64,000 bases of DNA, taken from Verpa conica (taxonomy: Eukaryota; Ascomycota; Pezizomycetes; Pezizales; Morchellaceae). The translations under genes and the position numbers were made by a program. The stretch is from the NCBI GenBank assembly GCA_033030425.1, contig JAUFSD010000004.1:1550001-1614000 (forward strand), read 5' to 3'. Numbering within the stretch: position 1 is the first letter of the stretch; the number at the start of each line of letters is the position of its first letter. Positions 37,882 through 49,509 of this stretch are shown piece after piece. Below the pieces are notes generated by a model. That model worked only from the letters and a program-made list of their open reading frames with translations, was not told the DNA's origin and searched no databases.

Positions 37882-39113
37882 CTCAGCTGTTTGCAGTGTC
37901 CAGGCGAAAGGGATGGAGAATCCACGATGGAGTGGGACGGAAGCAGGTGGGGAAGCTTGGGGATATTGATAGTGGAGAAAAAAGATTTAGTGGCTTTAGT
38001 AAGCGGGTGGCGGCAACTGCCGAGATGGCCGGAGATAAGGGTCAATGGAAGAAATATTGGAGGTCTCTTGGACCTGCGTCTATAATTCTAGTGACTATTT
38101 ATCAGTGATCGATGGGCTTCTAGAGTTGTAAAATTTGGGCTACATGATGTGGAATATTGAGTATTTAAGTGGACGCTGTGATGAGTCCTATACCTTTCTG
38201 TGACTCACCTGGACTGGCAACACTAAATGAGGCTTGAAAAAGGAGATGCCCTTCGGTGAATAGCTGTGTAAATACATCTCGACTGCCCTCTAAAGACAGT
38301 GTCTGTTACCTATTGCCTTGTCTGTCGTCTACCGAGGTTAGCCCTAGCCCTGAATCTTGACAAGCCCCGGATTCTAGGTAGATATTTGCCTGAGACGTAT
38401 GCACCCAGGCGATATCACAAAAACAGAACCGCGAGATGAGGTTGAGATAGGGTACATCTCTGATTGGCAAAGATCAGCTGTCAACCAGTGCCGATACTAA
38501 GCGGATCGACGCAGGGATACCTACTGACAGCCGGAGATGCAAGAGAAAATTTTGTCTGGGAGAAAAACGTGGGGTTGTCTCACTGCGTATAGTTTGTACC
38601 TGGGTTCACGGCTGTATCTTGCATTTTTTTGCAGTAGGGATAGATTAAATTGGGCCTTTTAATTATGTATAAGCCTTGTAAGGGTTACATCTAGGGTAAC
38701 TTGTAGGGGTGATCGGAGTTTTGTCTGGGGATATTAGCTAGACGATGGTCCAAACCTTCATAAAGATTCAAGATTATACGTAGATCTGAGAATAAAAGGG
38801 CATCTCCGCAAAATGTGGGGGTGGGAGTGGCAAAAGCGATATCAGGAAGTGCCCAGGAACCAATGGTGTGGGTGGACCCGTCATTAGGGGGTGTTCACGA
38901 GCCATACATCCCTAACCTGTAGGCTATATGTACCTTTAGACTTCGTATGCTGTGTATAGACGGTCTGGTCCTCCTCATGACCCCTCCAGACAACTCTCTG
39001 ACTCATCATCTAGTTCCTCCCTCTCCATAAGCGAAAAGGAGTTGCCAAACGTTGGGCTCCCAGTGATCTTTCATTTCCCTTGTCACCCTTCAACATCCAA
39101 AGTCATACCCACA
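37882..39113. promoter_or_regulatory. Divergent promoter region between the RBR ligase and PABA synthase genes
   Basis: About 1.2 kb separates the two start codons. The open frames at 37831-38108 are the opposite strand of the ligase 5' end and its leader, not genes. No motif array was recognised. Confidence 0.5.
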
Positions 39114-41387
39114 ATGCCATCTGCTACTGCTCTACCCACCCCTCGTATCCTCCTCCTCGATGCCTACGACTCCTTCTCCTCCAACCTCTCCTCCCTCATC
39201 TCCACCTCAACCCCCTGCACAGTCCACACAATCCATATCGACTCCCCCTTCTCCGCTCTCTCCCAATTGCTCCCCTTCCTCGCATCTTTCGACGCCCTCG
39301 TCGTTGGTCCTGGTCCCGGCCATCCCGCTAACCCTACCGACGTTGGCATCGTCGCCGACATCTGGCACCTCGCCGACCAGCACCTTCTCCCTGTGTTTGG
39401 TGTTTGTCTGGGACTGCAAAGCCTATGTCTCGCATTCGGCGGAAAGGTGGAGCAGATGGGGACTGTGAAACATGGCTTGGTATCTGTAATTGAGCATAAC
39501 GAAAAATGGCTATTTGAGGGTGTGGGTCGTGTAGAGGCAGTGAGGTATCATAGCTTACATGCGAAGTTGGAGCAGGGCGGTGATATTGAACCACTTGCGT
39601 GGACGCACGATGAGAATGGAAAGGTTTTGATGGCAGCGAAACATTGCACAAAGCCATTTTATGCCGTGCAGTATCATCCGGAGAGTATTTGTACCGAGGG
39701 AGGTGGGGAGGAGGTGGTTAAGAATTTCTGGAGATTGGCATGCGAATGGAATATTAAGAGGGGAAGGAAGGTTGCTGAGTTGCCGGTGGATTGGAGGATC
39801 ATGCCGCGGGAGAGGAGTTTATTGGAACAGCAGGTGGAGTGGGAGCGGTCACAAGGGTTAGAGGAAGAAGGTAGAATGAGGAAGAGGGAGGTGAGGACAA
39901 AGACGCTTATGGCTCGTGGATTGGGGGCTTCTCGAATCTGTGAGATTCTTGGGGTCGAGAGTACCGATGAGTTCGTTCTCCTAGACTCTGCAGCTGCGCC
40001 GGGTAGATGGAGCATCATCGCTGTTCTTACACCTGGGGTGACCCAGTTGATCACATACACTATCGGGGATCCTCACGCTGTACTCTCTCATGTTGGCTCC
40101 AAGAAATCTCATAACCGTAAAAAACTGACATTGGAGAGTTATGAGGGGTCTATATGGCGGTTCCTGGCAAAATACATGCACTCCCGCACTACAACTAATG
40201 GGCGCCCGGAATCCCCGTTTTGGGGCGGCCTTGTGGGCTATTTAAACTACGAGGTTGGCGTCACAGCACTCGATGTACCGGTATCTAGGGGCGGGGGAAG
40301 ACCAAACGTACCAGACGTAAACTTAGCATTTGCGGAGAGGAGTATAGTTGTAGACGGAGAGACGGGCCGAGTTTACATCCAAACTCTTCTAGATGAAATC
40401 ACAGACCGTGGATGGCTAGAAGAGACAAAGCAGCAAGTCCAAGTAGCAGCAGACATGGCAGTCACTCCATCCGCAACCCCACCACCACGGGCCTCGAATT
40501 ATGGCCCTTCGTTATTTGAGGTCCCTTCGAAAATGGACCCAGAGATATACCGCCCCGACAAAGAAACCTATATCCGTAATATTCGTACCGCACAGCGTCA
40601 CCTCGCAGCTGGAAACTCATACGAACTCTGTCTCACTGCATCTACTACCATCCTGCAACCCCGTTGTACTACTCCCTCAGCGTGGAGAATCTACACCTCC
40701 CTTCGTAGCCGTAACCCAGCACCATATGCCGCCTTCATCCGATTAGCTGGAGTAACACTCCTTTCCTCATCCCCTGAACGCTTCCTCTCATGGACACGGG
40801 ATGGTGTCTGTCAGCTCCGACCAATCAAGGGTACAGTCCGCAAGACTCCAGAAATGACACGAGAGGTTGCAGGGCAACTCCTAAGTACCCCCAAGGAGCG
40901 TGCAGAGAACCTAATGATTGTAGACCTAATTCGACACGATCTCCACAGGCTGGCTGGAAACACCGTGGAAGTGAAGAAATTGATGGTCGTGGAGGAATAC
41001 GCACATGTATTTCAGCTCGTGTCGGTAATTGAGGGGACACCCGAGGGTAAAGCGACGGGTTTTGATGTTCTTGCTGGGTCGCTGCCACCAGGGTCGATGA
41101 CGGGGGCACCGAAAAGAAGGAGTGTAGAGTTGTTGAAGGGCATTGAGGCTGTAGAGAGAGGGGTATACTCGGGTGTGGTCGGATACTGGAGTGTATGTGG
41201 TGCGGGAGACTGGAGTGTTGTTATTAGGAGCGCTGTTAGGGTTGATGAAGAGAGTATGCGTGGAGCTAGTGGGCGGGAGTGTGATGTGTGGAGGATCGGT
41301 GCGGGGGGGGCGATTACGGCCTTGAGTGTGCCGGGGGATGAATGGGAGGAAATGGAGACGAAGCTTGGTGAGTTCCCTTTGTATTGA
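39114..41387 (+). CDS. ABZ1: Bifunctional aminodeoxychorismate (PABA) synthase, PabA-PabB fusion
   Basis: The protein makes 4-amino-4-deoxychorismate from chorismate and glutamine, the first committed step of p-aminobenzoate and folate synthesis. From the ATG at 39114 it has 757 residues. The N-terminal class I glutamine amidotransferase shows GPGPGHP (66-72), the nucleophile Cys98 in FGVCLGLQS, and His188/Glu190 in YHPES. The C-terminal chorismate-binding half has AGNSYELCL, PIKGT (about 569-573, whose lysine is the covalent catalyst in E. coli PabB), ENLMIVDLIRHDL and GSMTGAPK. The frame is open upstream to an ATG at 38952, which would add a Ser-rich 54-residue leader. I prefer 39114 because the GATase fold starts right after it. 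No intron is seen. Confidence 0.95.
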   Translation: MPSATALPTPRILLLDAYDSFSSNLSSLISTSTPCTVHTIHIDSPFSALSQLLPFLASFDALVVGPGPGHPANPTDVGIVADIWHLADQHLLPVFGVCLGLQSLCLAFGGKVEQMGTVKHGLVSVIEHNEKWLFEGVGRVEAVRYHSLHAKLEQGGDIEPLAWTHDENGKVLMAAKHCTKPFYAVQYHPESICTEGGGEEVVKNFWRLACEWNIKRGRKVAELPVDWRIMPRERSLLEQQVEWERSQGLEEEGRMRKREVRTKTLMARGLGASRICEILGVESTDEFVLLDSAAAPGRWSIIAVLTPGVTQLITYTIGDPHAVLSHVGSKKSHNRKKLTLESYEGSIWRFLAKYMHSRTTTNGRPESPFWGGLVGYLNYEVGVTALDVPVSRGGGRPNVPDVNLAFAERSIVVDGETGRVYIQTLLDEITDRGWLEETKQQVQVAADMAVTPSATPPPRASNYGPSLFEVPSKMDPEIYRPDKETYIRNIRTAQRHLAAGNSYELCLTASTTILQPRCTTPSAWRIYTSLRSRNPAPYAAFIRLAGVTLLSSSPERFLSWTRDGVCQLRPIKGTVRKTPEMTREVAGQLLSTPKERAENLMIVDLIRHDLHRLAGNTVEVKKLMVVEEYAHVFQLVSVIEGTPEGKATGFDVLAGSLPPGSMTGAPKRRSVELLKGIEAVERGVYSGVVGYWSVCGAGDWSVVIRSAVRVDEESMRGASGRECDVWRIGAGGAITALSVPGDEWEEMETKLGEFPLY

Positions 41388-42236
41388 TTTTTGTGTGGAT
41401 TGCTAATTTTAGTCTAGATAGTACTTTGAGGGCTTTCGTTGGGTAGGTGTGATGTTACCTAGAATTGGGTGGTACCTAGAATTGAGTCATAGGTTCTCTT
41501 CTCTTTTTTTTCCTTTTTTTTCCTTTTTTTTTGTCATTTACGGATACCATGTATTTATTCATACTGCTTTGTTATACGGGGAGGGTCTTTCAACATAGAC
41601 GCCAGGGTATAGAGTTCTTTGATTTACTAGAACGGTCGGCGGGGGGGTATCATGTAGTCGATGGAGTTATTGTTTTTGCATAGGGAGTTTCAACACTGGG
41701 AGGCAATTTATTCACGATTTGCAAAGTATGAGAGGAATTTAGGACCGTGCTGATTTGGTTGGTACTGAGTGCTCGTTTTCATTGTTCATGTATTTATGAA
41801 TAATTCGTTCGTTCATTCGTTGCTCATTGGAAAATTCACCGAGTGATGGACAGTGACGCTACGGGGTATAAATGAATAAATGAATTGATCACAAATATGA
41901 AGTTACAGGATCTCCATTATAAGACCCATTGAATTCACCATGAAGTAGGAATATTTCCTAGCTGTTGATAGAATAGAATTCAAGAACATATGTACTCAAG
42001 GAAAGTAATCAATAGAAATCCTTATGAATATACAAAAGTATAAGGGTCAATAACATAGTAAAGACTCTTAGCCTAGTAGAGTAGCTCTTTAAAATGGCCG
42101 TCCTTCCACTTACATTCCTGCGTAACTCAATATCTACTAAAGCACCATTACTCTGTCTTCATCAACCATTTTCAATACTGTCAAATCTATTCTTTTTTGA
42201 ATATTCCTTTTATTCTTTTACTATCTTTCTTCACCA
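41388..42236. other. Intergenic stretch with T-rich tract and two dispersed-repeat copies
   Basis: A T-rich, C-interrupted run (about 41499-41532) lies in the 3' flank of the PABA synthase gene. Two copies of the dispersed repeat face each other further on and are listed separately. The remainder is AT-rich leader of the next gene. Confidence 0.5.
41783..41901. repeat. Dispersed short repeat, copies E and F, in inverted orientation
   Basis: Copy E (41783-41818, plus strand, TATTTATGAATAATTCGTTC and onward) and copy F (41869-41896, minus strand, ATTTGTGATCAATTCATTTA and onward) form an inverted pair about 120 bp across. Copy F has weak flanking direct repeats (TGACGCTACGGG and TGAAGTTACAGG, 9 of 12). 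Copy E may have GTTTTCATTG and GTTGCTCATTG. The pair might be read as a tiny MITE, but the other copies are solitary. Confidence 0.5.
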
Positions 42237-43217
42237 ATGGAATTCCCCAACTTTTTTACACGTTCTCCCATGAAAACTGATAATGGAGATAATAGGCTGT
42301 AAGTCTTACAACCCCTAGCTCCTCCTGTTATAGTAGACTTTGATCTACAGTGAATACTCACTCCACCTAAGAATCATACAAAAACTAACATAATACCCCC
42401 TCCCTAAAAAAACAGTCTTCAGAATGGCGGTGAATCTTCTGCATCTGGCTCTGGTAGAAATAGTGGAAGTGGCACTAACAATAACAACTACATGGATAAT
42501 AATAACTACATGAACCCCTACTACTTAGGAGCTGCACCTGTAAACAATGCCCCACCCGCTGCAGAGAAACTCCCTTTCAACTTCTGCCAATCCTTCACAA
42601 CTCCAGCACCCCCCGTTGCAGCTCCAGCACCCTTCTTTACAGCTCCAGCGCCCTTCTTTGAAGCTCCAGCGCCGTTCTTTACCGCTCCAGCACCCTTCAC
42701 TCTAGCCCCAGACCCCCTCTTCGCAGCACCAACACCCTTCTTCACACCCCTATCATCCCTCGCAGCACCAGTACACTTCCTCCCAGAACCAGAGCCTCCC
42801 GCAGAATCAACCCTGCCTGTGTTCTCAACCTACAACACCTACCAACGAACCAACATCTATCCAGAAAAATGGATGGTGGCCATCTCTCGCAAGGTCCACA
42901 AACGCCCGAGCGGCCCTTTCAACCCCCCAAAGAAGTCTGGCAGAGGCATTCCACCCCCGGTGGAGATGAAGGATTGGAATGTGTGGACTATTGGAAACCT
43001 TAAGTTCAAACACACTGAAGGCGGTCTCCACTTGAACTACTTCCGTATGGTCTTGGAGAGGATCGATGGGTGCCATCATAGGAAGGCGAATAGGGCTTAC
43101 TTGGAAGGTGCGATACTTGATGAAAGAGCGAGGCAGTTGAAGGATGGGTGGGTCGTTGATAAGCCCGGGGATTGGAGTGAAGGGGCTGGGTGGTGGGTAT
43201 TTGTTCAGCCGGCCTAG
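42237..43217 (+). CDS. Unrecognised 287-residue protein with APAPFFT heptad repeats
   Basis: Two exons, 42237-42298 and 42416-43217, join in phase 2 (GGCT|GTAAGT ... AACAG|TCTTCAG) to give 287 residues. The N-terminus is Asn/Gly/Ser-rich. About 85-130 hold at least six Ala-Pro-rich heptads (APAPFFT, APAPFFE and so on). The last 110 residues are compact and Trp-rich (EMKDWNVWTIGNLKFKHTEG, GDWSEGAGWWVFVQPA), suggesting a small globular domain that I cannot name. No signal peptide or membrane helix is seen. The heptads and the orphan C-terminus suggest a lineage-specific gene. Confidence 0.7.
42619..42747 (+). repeat. 21-bp tandem repeat encoding APAPFFT heptads
   Basis: Six units of GCTCCAGCRCCCTTCTTTACA type, with decay towards the 3' end (APDPLFA, APTPFFT), lie in exon 2 of the orphan gene. 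All steps keep the frame. Confidence 0.8.
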
Positions 43218-43906
43218 ACTGGTGTGTTCGAGGATGAGAGAGAGGTTACTTTTGTGGTGATGGGGATACTCTTAGTTAGTTTATACATTTTTTCTTCTTT
43301 CTTTCTTTCTTTTTCTCGTATGCTTGGGAACGGTAGGCTTTTTAGGTTAGCTTTGTAATATACGGCAATGACTGGATGTCTCACGAGATGTCTTTGAGCT
43401 CAGAAGATTTCTTTATCTTATCCGTATCTATCCGCAATACTTAGGAATAGTGCTATCGATAAATATATTCCCAGTCGATATCTGCGTTTTACATCGTACT
43501 AATATAGAGCTTAACCTTATAAATAATATTTGATAGACGTTTATAGTGGAGATTGAGTACTAAAAACCTTCATCTACAAAAGAGTGCCCCTAGTAATAAG
43601 CCTCTAGATATATGATAGACAGAACGGAAGAAATAGTTTCACAAAACCCACCCTAATCGTTAACACCTCAATGAATCTGCATACCCACAGGAGTATAATA
43701 AAGAATAGAAAAGAACACAAGGCAGGAAAAACGTCTCTACAATCTTTTAGCAACTATAACGGCTAAAAGAAATACAAAATTGCCAACTTCTGCCCTACAC
43801 ACATGCACAACTAGTAGGGTCCAAAAATACTCAAATAACCATAGTCCAAAACAAAACAAATAATCGCACCACTTCTATACTGTCTATAGTAAGATCCCTT
43901 CTATGA
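43218..43906. other. Intergenic stretch between convergent 3' ends
   Basis: A TTCTTTCTTTCTTTCTTTTT run (about 43291-43315) lies in the 3' flank of the orphan gene. The rest is AT-rich with no gene. Confidence 0.5.
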
Positions 43907-46900
43907 TTAAATGTTGATATCCCATGGCTTGGCGCCAGGATTACTCTTCAACTTTGCGATAACCTTCATAAAATACTCTTGCACAAACGTTTCACTATTG
44001 ACAGGTTATCATTAGTCATAAATAAACCTAGGGAAAACAGAACAATGGATGCGTACGTGTAAAACGAATGTTTCTCATCATGAACCTGGACAAGATTATG
44101 CGCTAATTCGTGGCAAAGCACCACGAACCAATAGATCAATGCCTGAGAAAGGTCGCCAATCGTAACATCTTTGGCGTGAAGCTGAAGATAGAACCTAAAT
44201 ATCACTCTGTTAGAACACACCAAAAGCTCTTTAGTCGCAATAGCCAGAAAGAATCAGTATACCTCAAGTTACAAAATAATGAACCGTTGGTATTGAAGGC
44301 AATAGTGTTACCTAAGTACCACCTATTAGCAGACTGCTACCAGCCTAAGGAAGTATATTAATACATACCAACTTCATCGTAAAAGATATGTAGTGTTGTG
44401 ATTGCCAGTCCGAAGATCCCAGAAAGCTCCTTCAGGACGTTTGCGAACTCGCTCATTTCCTTGACGTATTTCTCGCCTATAGTAGCCTTATTCTCAATTT
44501 TTCGGTCAATGAAGACCTTGATTCCGTTAGGCGTGTCTGCAAAATACAAGATATCTTGACCCGAACTATACAGAGTTCAGAATATTAGTACTTATTACGA
44601 AAATAAAAGTAGAGTAAGGTGGAATATTCGTACTGATTATCGCAATAACTCGGGGCTTCTTTGACTTCAAACGTTTGCGGGGGACTAAAAACGCTATTAG
44701 AGTTATGGCCTCTACTTGCCCCAATGGCCCTCTGGAGGTTCGCTTGAATCCGGTGTGGTTCTGTAGCTTTCTCAACATCAGGCTTACTGCTACCGAGAAC
44801 CGGCCCCTGCTCGATTTGTAGCGGAGGTTTTGACTGTTGCTGGTGGTGGTGCTGGTGGTGCTGGCTGTGGTTATTGTCCAGTAGATTTTGTATCTGTTCC
44901 GCTTGCGCGTTGCCCCCTTCAAACCCAAGATGTCTGCCGATCCTCCCGAACAAGGTATTGTTCTTGAACCTGTCCGGCATTTGTTGTGGGATTGGCGGCG
45001 CAAGGGCTTTGCTCTGTGGAGACTCCCCAAATGCTCCAGGCATAGCCAGCTTCTCTTCTTCCACCTTCTTCGGCTCCGTTTGTCTGGTTACTGGCGCTTG
45101 CTGTAGTTGTAGTTGTGACTGCTGATACCTCTTCTCCTGTTCCTCAAGAGCCTTCCTCTCTACCTCCGCCTGCTTCAGACGCTGCTCCTCTGCCATCCGT
45201 GCTTCGGCGGCCTTCGCTCTCAAGATACGGTCGACGTTATAGCCTCTTGACTTCAGAGTCATAAGGTCTAAAGCCAAAACGAGTTAGTCTCGAACCTCCT
45301 CTAACAGCAAAAGGAGGCTTACCATTATGGAGCAAACTATCTAACAGCAAACTAGAATGTGGCCTTGGTTTCCTGAGGATAAGATGCACGAGTGCCTGCG
45401 AGACGTCATAAAATTCAAATTTCGGCGTTAAGAAAAGTATCCACCATTTGGTCTTTGTGTCTAATGTTACAGCCGCGGTTTTAGTATCCTGGTGAGTCAA
45501 CTGCTTGGATCCCTCATTTCTCAGGGTCCTTCTAAGTCTGATAGAGTCCACAATTTCCACTTTCAGATTGTTCTCAAGCCATCGAGCATCGTGTAGAACC
45601 TCCTCGGTGTTGTTGTGTAAGAATAGTCTTGACCTCTCGAGTACCAGTTTTCTCAATTTTTCGGTCATTTCCGGCATTGGCTTCACGTGACCAATGCGCC
45701 AATCAGTTGAGACTTTACTCGAAAGTCGTTGCACTCCCAGTGACTAGGACACTACATGTTAATGCCGCGTTCTAAAAGGCATAGGAGAGACTATAAATAC
45801 CTGGTAGAAGCCCTCTAAAGCATCCTCCTGTGGCGCCGCTAGAATTTCGCCTCTGAACAAAAGGAACATGACGTAATCATCTGAAACTAGGACTTCATCT
45901 ACCCTTGCAAGCACAAATTCCCTAATTCCACCAGCATCATCTTCATCCATTAGTGCTGCATCAACTTGACCGGCCTTCTCATTCGTATATGAACGCCACC
46001 TAAAAGACCCTAAGAAAGGGCTCCTTCTCATCTCTTTCACAAGAACCTTATCCTTTTTTAGGTGAGTCCAACTCTCCGCAATACTTCTTAGCACACTGAG
46101 GTACTTGTCGGAACTGTTGAATACCCCGTACAGTCGCTGAGGTTCCCGAACCATCATGTAAGTTACTTCCGCAACCGTAGGTTCGTGTTTGCTCCCGCAT
46201 TTAAGCAAAAATGCATTCGCCTCTTGTCCGAAATCTACGAAATCAAATATGTCAAAGTACTGACTCCCTGCACCGCCCAAAAAGCATGTCCTTGGTGTAA
46301 TGTGTTTGACTTTTATATCCGAAGATGGTATTCTCTCACGGTCCTTCAGTGGTACTGGAACAATCCTTGCTTGGCTTAATCTTTCCTCAAGGTGAGGCAT
46401 GATATCGGCCAGCCTAGTGGAAAAGTATCCAAACTGTTCTCGTGCTGCACGGGCAGTGACTGGCGGTGAGTTGATGAGTTTATCCACACAGTCCTTCATG
46501 TCTGGATCTGTTTTCACGCCGAACTTCGGTCCATGCTGTTGAAGATCTTGTCTCAAAACATCAAAGCCCATAATCGCAGCTTTAGGATTGGAAAAACACT
46601 GCCATGGGGTAACTAGCCGAGGCACTTTCTCCCCCCGGCCACTATTATCGAGCGGTAAAAATGCAATAGGAACCCCAGCGGTATTGAACGTATTGTACGA
46701 ATTTGTGTGGTAGTTGATCACAAAGTAGGACAAGGCTGCTTCTCTCAATGCTGTATCTTCTTTATTCCCTGCAATCTGCAATACCTCCTGTACGCCTGGA
46801 TATCTCCTCAAGCCTAAGGTTGCCAAAAATTTTGCTTCATTACTTGCCTCCCTCCATAAACCAGGCCACTGTAAAATCGGTAACTTTAGCTTCCTAAGGT

Positions 46901-49509
46901 TATCATTGGGTTCGTAAAGGTCTGAAACTTTATATAAGGTTGTCGTGCCGGTACTCTCCGCTTTGCAGATTGCTGTGTTCTTGAGTTTAGTGATATCTTC
47001 TTTTGGTATGTCATCCCGCACACTCGTAAGGTACCGGATGAGATCCACATGGCTCCACTTTACCGCGCCCCCAGCCTGTGACCCACTCATCAATCTCTCG
47101 AATACAAGCTTAAGTTCCACCGTCTTCCGAACTCCTAAAGCTGCAAGGAACTTGTCCCGAACGCCATGCATGCTCTCTACTAACGGCAGATCCGAAAACA
47201 GTTTAACGGTATTGAAGTAGGCTTCCCTGGGAATTTTCATGCCCTGCCTGGTTGGGATACAAGTCTTATCCTTAAGAAGATCGGTGATAGCGACCTTACT
47301 GGGAGGTGGCAACTGCTCCCAACCTTTCGAGATAATCGCTAGAACATTCTGTGCAAACTTTGCGGAAAGTTGTATGTTCTGCTCGACAGGTAGGACTGAG
47401 GCTTTGGCGCATATATATTGTAACCAGTGCGATACTCCTAACTCCTCCCACCCGAGGGCATCCAGCTGCTGCTTTGTCAAGTTCTTGGTAACATTGAATG
47501 GGAGGCAATCCGGTGGTACGGGGATATCGGCTGCCAGTTTTTGGGCATTTATGTAAAATCTGACCGTCCCAAGGGAAATAGGGATCCCAAAACTCTCGCC
47601 TTTAGAGTCTGCGACCGCTGTCGTCGCAACAGCTACTTCTAATAGGCTCTTAACCCCAACGGTATCCAACTCGTCTTTAAGACGTTTTCCCGCTAGCCAT
47701 TTTAGAAAAAGCCCCAACTGCTCTCCACTTAGGGCCTTGTCTGCGAGCTCCCTACGGATATCACTAATTGTAATCTCCGTCAAAAACCCCATTTCCTTCA
47801 ACTGTGTTACAAAGACTGGCGCTTCCTTTTCGAGTTTCTCTGGCAACAAGGGCATTCCTTCAAGAAAGTTCACATCGCTTGCCACCCGAACTCTGTCGCT
47901 TGACAAAACTCCTCTCGTAGACAAAAGCTCAATGGAGTCCTTCTTTGAGCAATTCCAAAATTCCGCCTCGATATACCTCCCTACAGCTGAGGACGGCGTC
48001 GATTGAGTGAATGTGAACTGCCGCATAATATGTATGGCATGATCAAAGAGGTTCGTAAGATTTTCTGGTTTCAAGCCAGCCGCCCTCTGGCCAAGTATAG
48101 ACATCTCATCGGTATACATAATCCTCGCTAGGATACCGGATATCCGTAACATCTCAATGTTCCATTCTTTTACTACCCTTGCATTTAAATCGATATTTTC
48201 TCGCTCGACTGTAGGTATTACGGAAGGTGCCGAGATATGTGCGCTGATACTTGTGGTCTGATGCGTGGGAAATCCAATGAAGATCTTTCCGGCTTTACTT
48301 GGCAGTACATTCGAGAAAATCTCTGCATTATGCTCGGAGGCGTCTAGTTCGTCTTTGGACATAGAGAGTATAGCAACCCTCGTTGTTTTAGGTGGGGGCT
48401 TTTTAGTAGCCCTCTCGAGTTCTCTAGCGAATGCTGAACTAACAGATGTCGTTACGGTCGCTGTGGCTATTCGTAGGAATATAGTCGCTGTCGAATATTC
48501 TAAGAGATTTGAAGGACTGTTTTCTTTTGTGATAGTACTAGTTGGCTGGACTACACTAAACCGAGAAAAGATGGATCTCAAGCCATTTGCAATATCAACT
48601 ATAGGAGCCCGATGATGAGTGATGTTCATGTACTTTGCATCGATTTGCAGCCGTTCTGTTTCCACCCCAGCGACTCTCATAAGCCTTTCGGTGGTGACTG
48701 GGTTTATTGAACTCGGGATCGCTAAAGGCTCTGACGGTGATGTTTTCTTCTTTAATTGTAGCAGACATCGGTCATCAACGTACAGCGATATCGAGTTGAG
48801 CTTGACAAATGTGAGGGATGTTGCAAAGAATTTGCAGAGCTCTTTCAAATCCGGAAGCTCGGTAGGCTCCCTGTACTCTAGCAGAAAAGTGGTGAATGGA
48901 TCACTTGTTTTAAGCTTGTGTCTCCGAGTAACAAGTGTATTTTCCTTCCAGTAAAATATCATTGTTTCGTTTCCAGAAGATACGAAAGGTTCCTCGCAGT
49001 CGGCAAACACACTATAGAACCCCACACCAAACGCCCCAATCTTCGTCTCATCCGGGTTCCCTTCTGCTATCCTCTTTAACCGTTGCCAGTCTTCCTCCCT
49101 AAATGAATGTCCATTGTTTTTTACCAGCATCCGTCGCATTTTCTGTTTGACGAGATCGTGGACATCGATTTCTTGGTGGCTTGGTTGTGATGACTTATTG
49201 ACGCTATCGTAGCGGACCTCCACAGTGGTGGCGTTTGCATCTGCAGCATTTTGGAGAAGCTCCCGGAGGCTAACAAAGCAATGTTTTTAGTTACGCTATA
49301 TCTAGAGGAGATTTGGGGGAGCTATACGTTGTATTCTCGCTCGAGTATCTAGCTAGAACTTTATCGATCTAAGAGGTTGTCAGCTGCCAAGGCGAACAAT
49401 AACATATACGAGTAAAACTACATACCAAAGCTCTTGTGTTTACAGTCACAGCTTCCTCCTCCTGCGCAGACCCTAAGGTTTGCGCCCGGAGGGCGTTGTA
49501 GTCCGTCAT
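43907..49509 (-). CDS. Sacsin-like GHKL-ATPase protein with C-terminal HELAH motif (DUF3684-type)
   Basis: Nine exons (49509-49426, 49368-49328, 49269-45801, 45743-45323, 45267-44634, 44565-44369, 44311-44263, 44194-44057, 43994-43907) give 1,706 residues in one frame. The N-terminus is a GHKL/HSP90-like ATPase as in sacsin: LRELLQNAADA (43-53) is the N-box and GAFGVGF (120-126) the lid glycine motif. A 41-bp exon encodes IDKVLARYSSENT and is needed to complete the N-box. The middle is long, helical and without named domains. About 1,340-1,560 hold an E/Q/K-rich coiled coil (RMAEEQRLKQAEVERKALEE) and a His/Gln-rich stretch. The C-terminus has YWFVVLCHELAHN, where HELAH (about 1660-1664) is a zinc-peptidase-type HExxH. 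Fungal proteins of this layout are conserved but uncharacterised; a chaperone or quality-control role is inferred from sacsin. Confidence 0.9.

Noticed and set aside
41783..41901. A complete 120-bp MITE formed by copies E and F of the dispersed repeat
   Set aside because: Other copies occur singly with their own flanking direct repeats, so the facing pair is more simply two insertions. I list it as a pair of copies.
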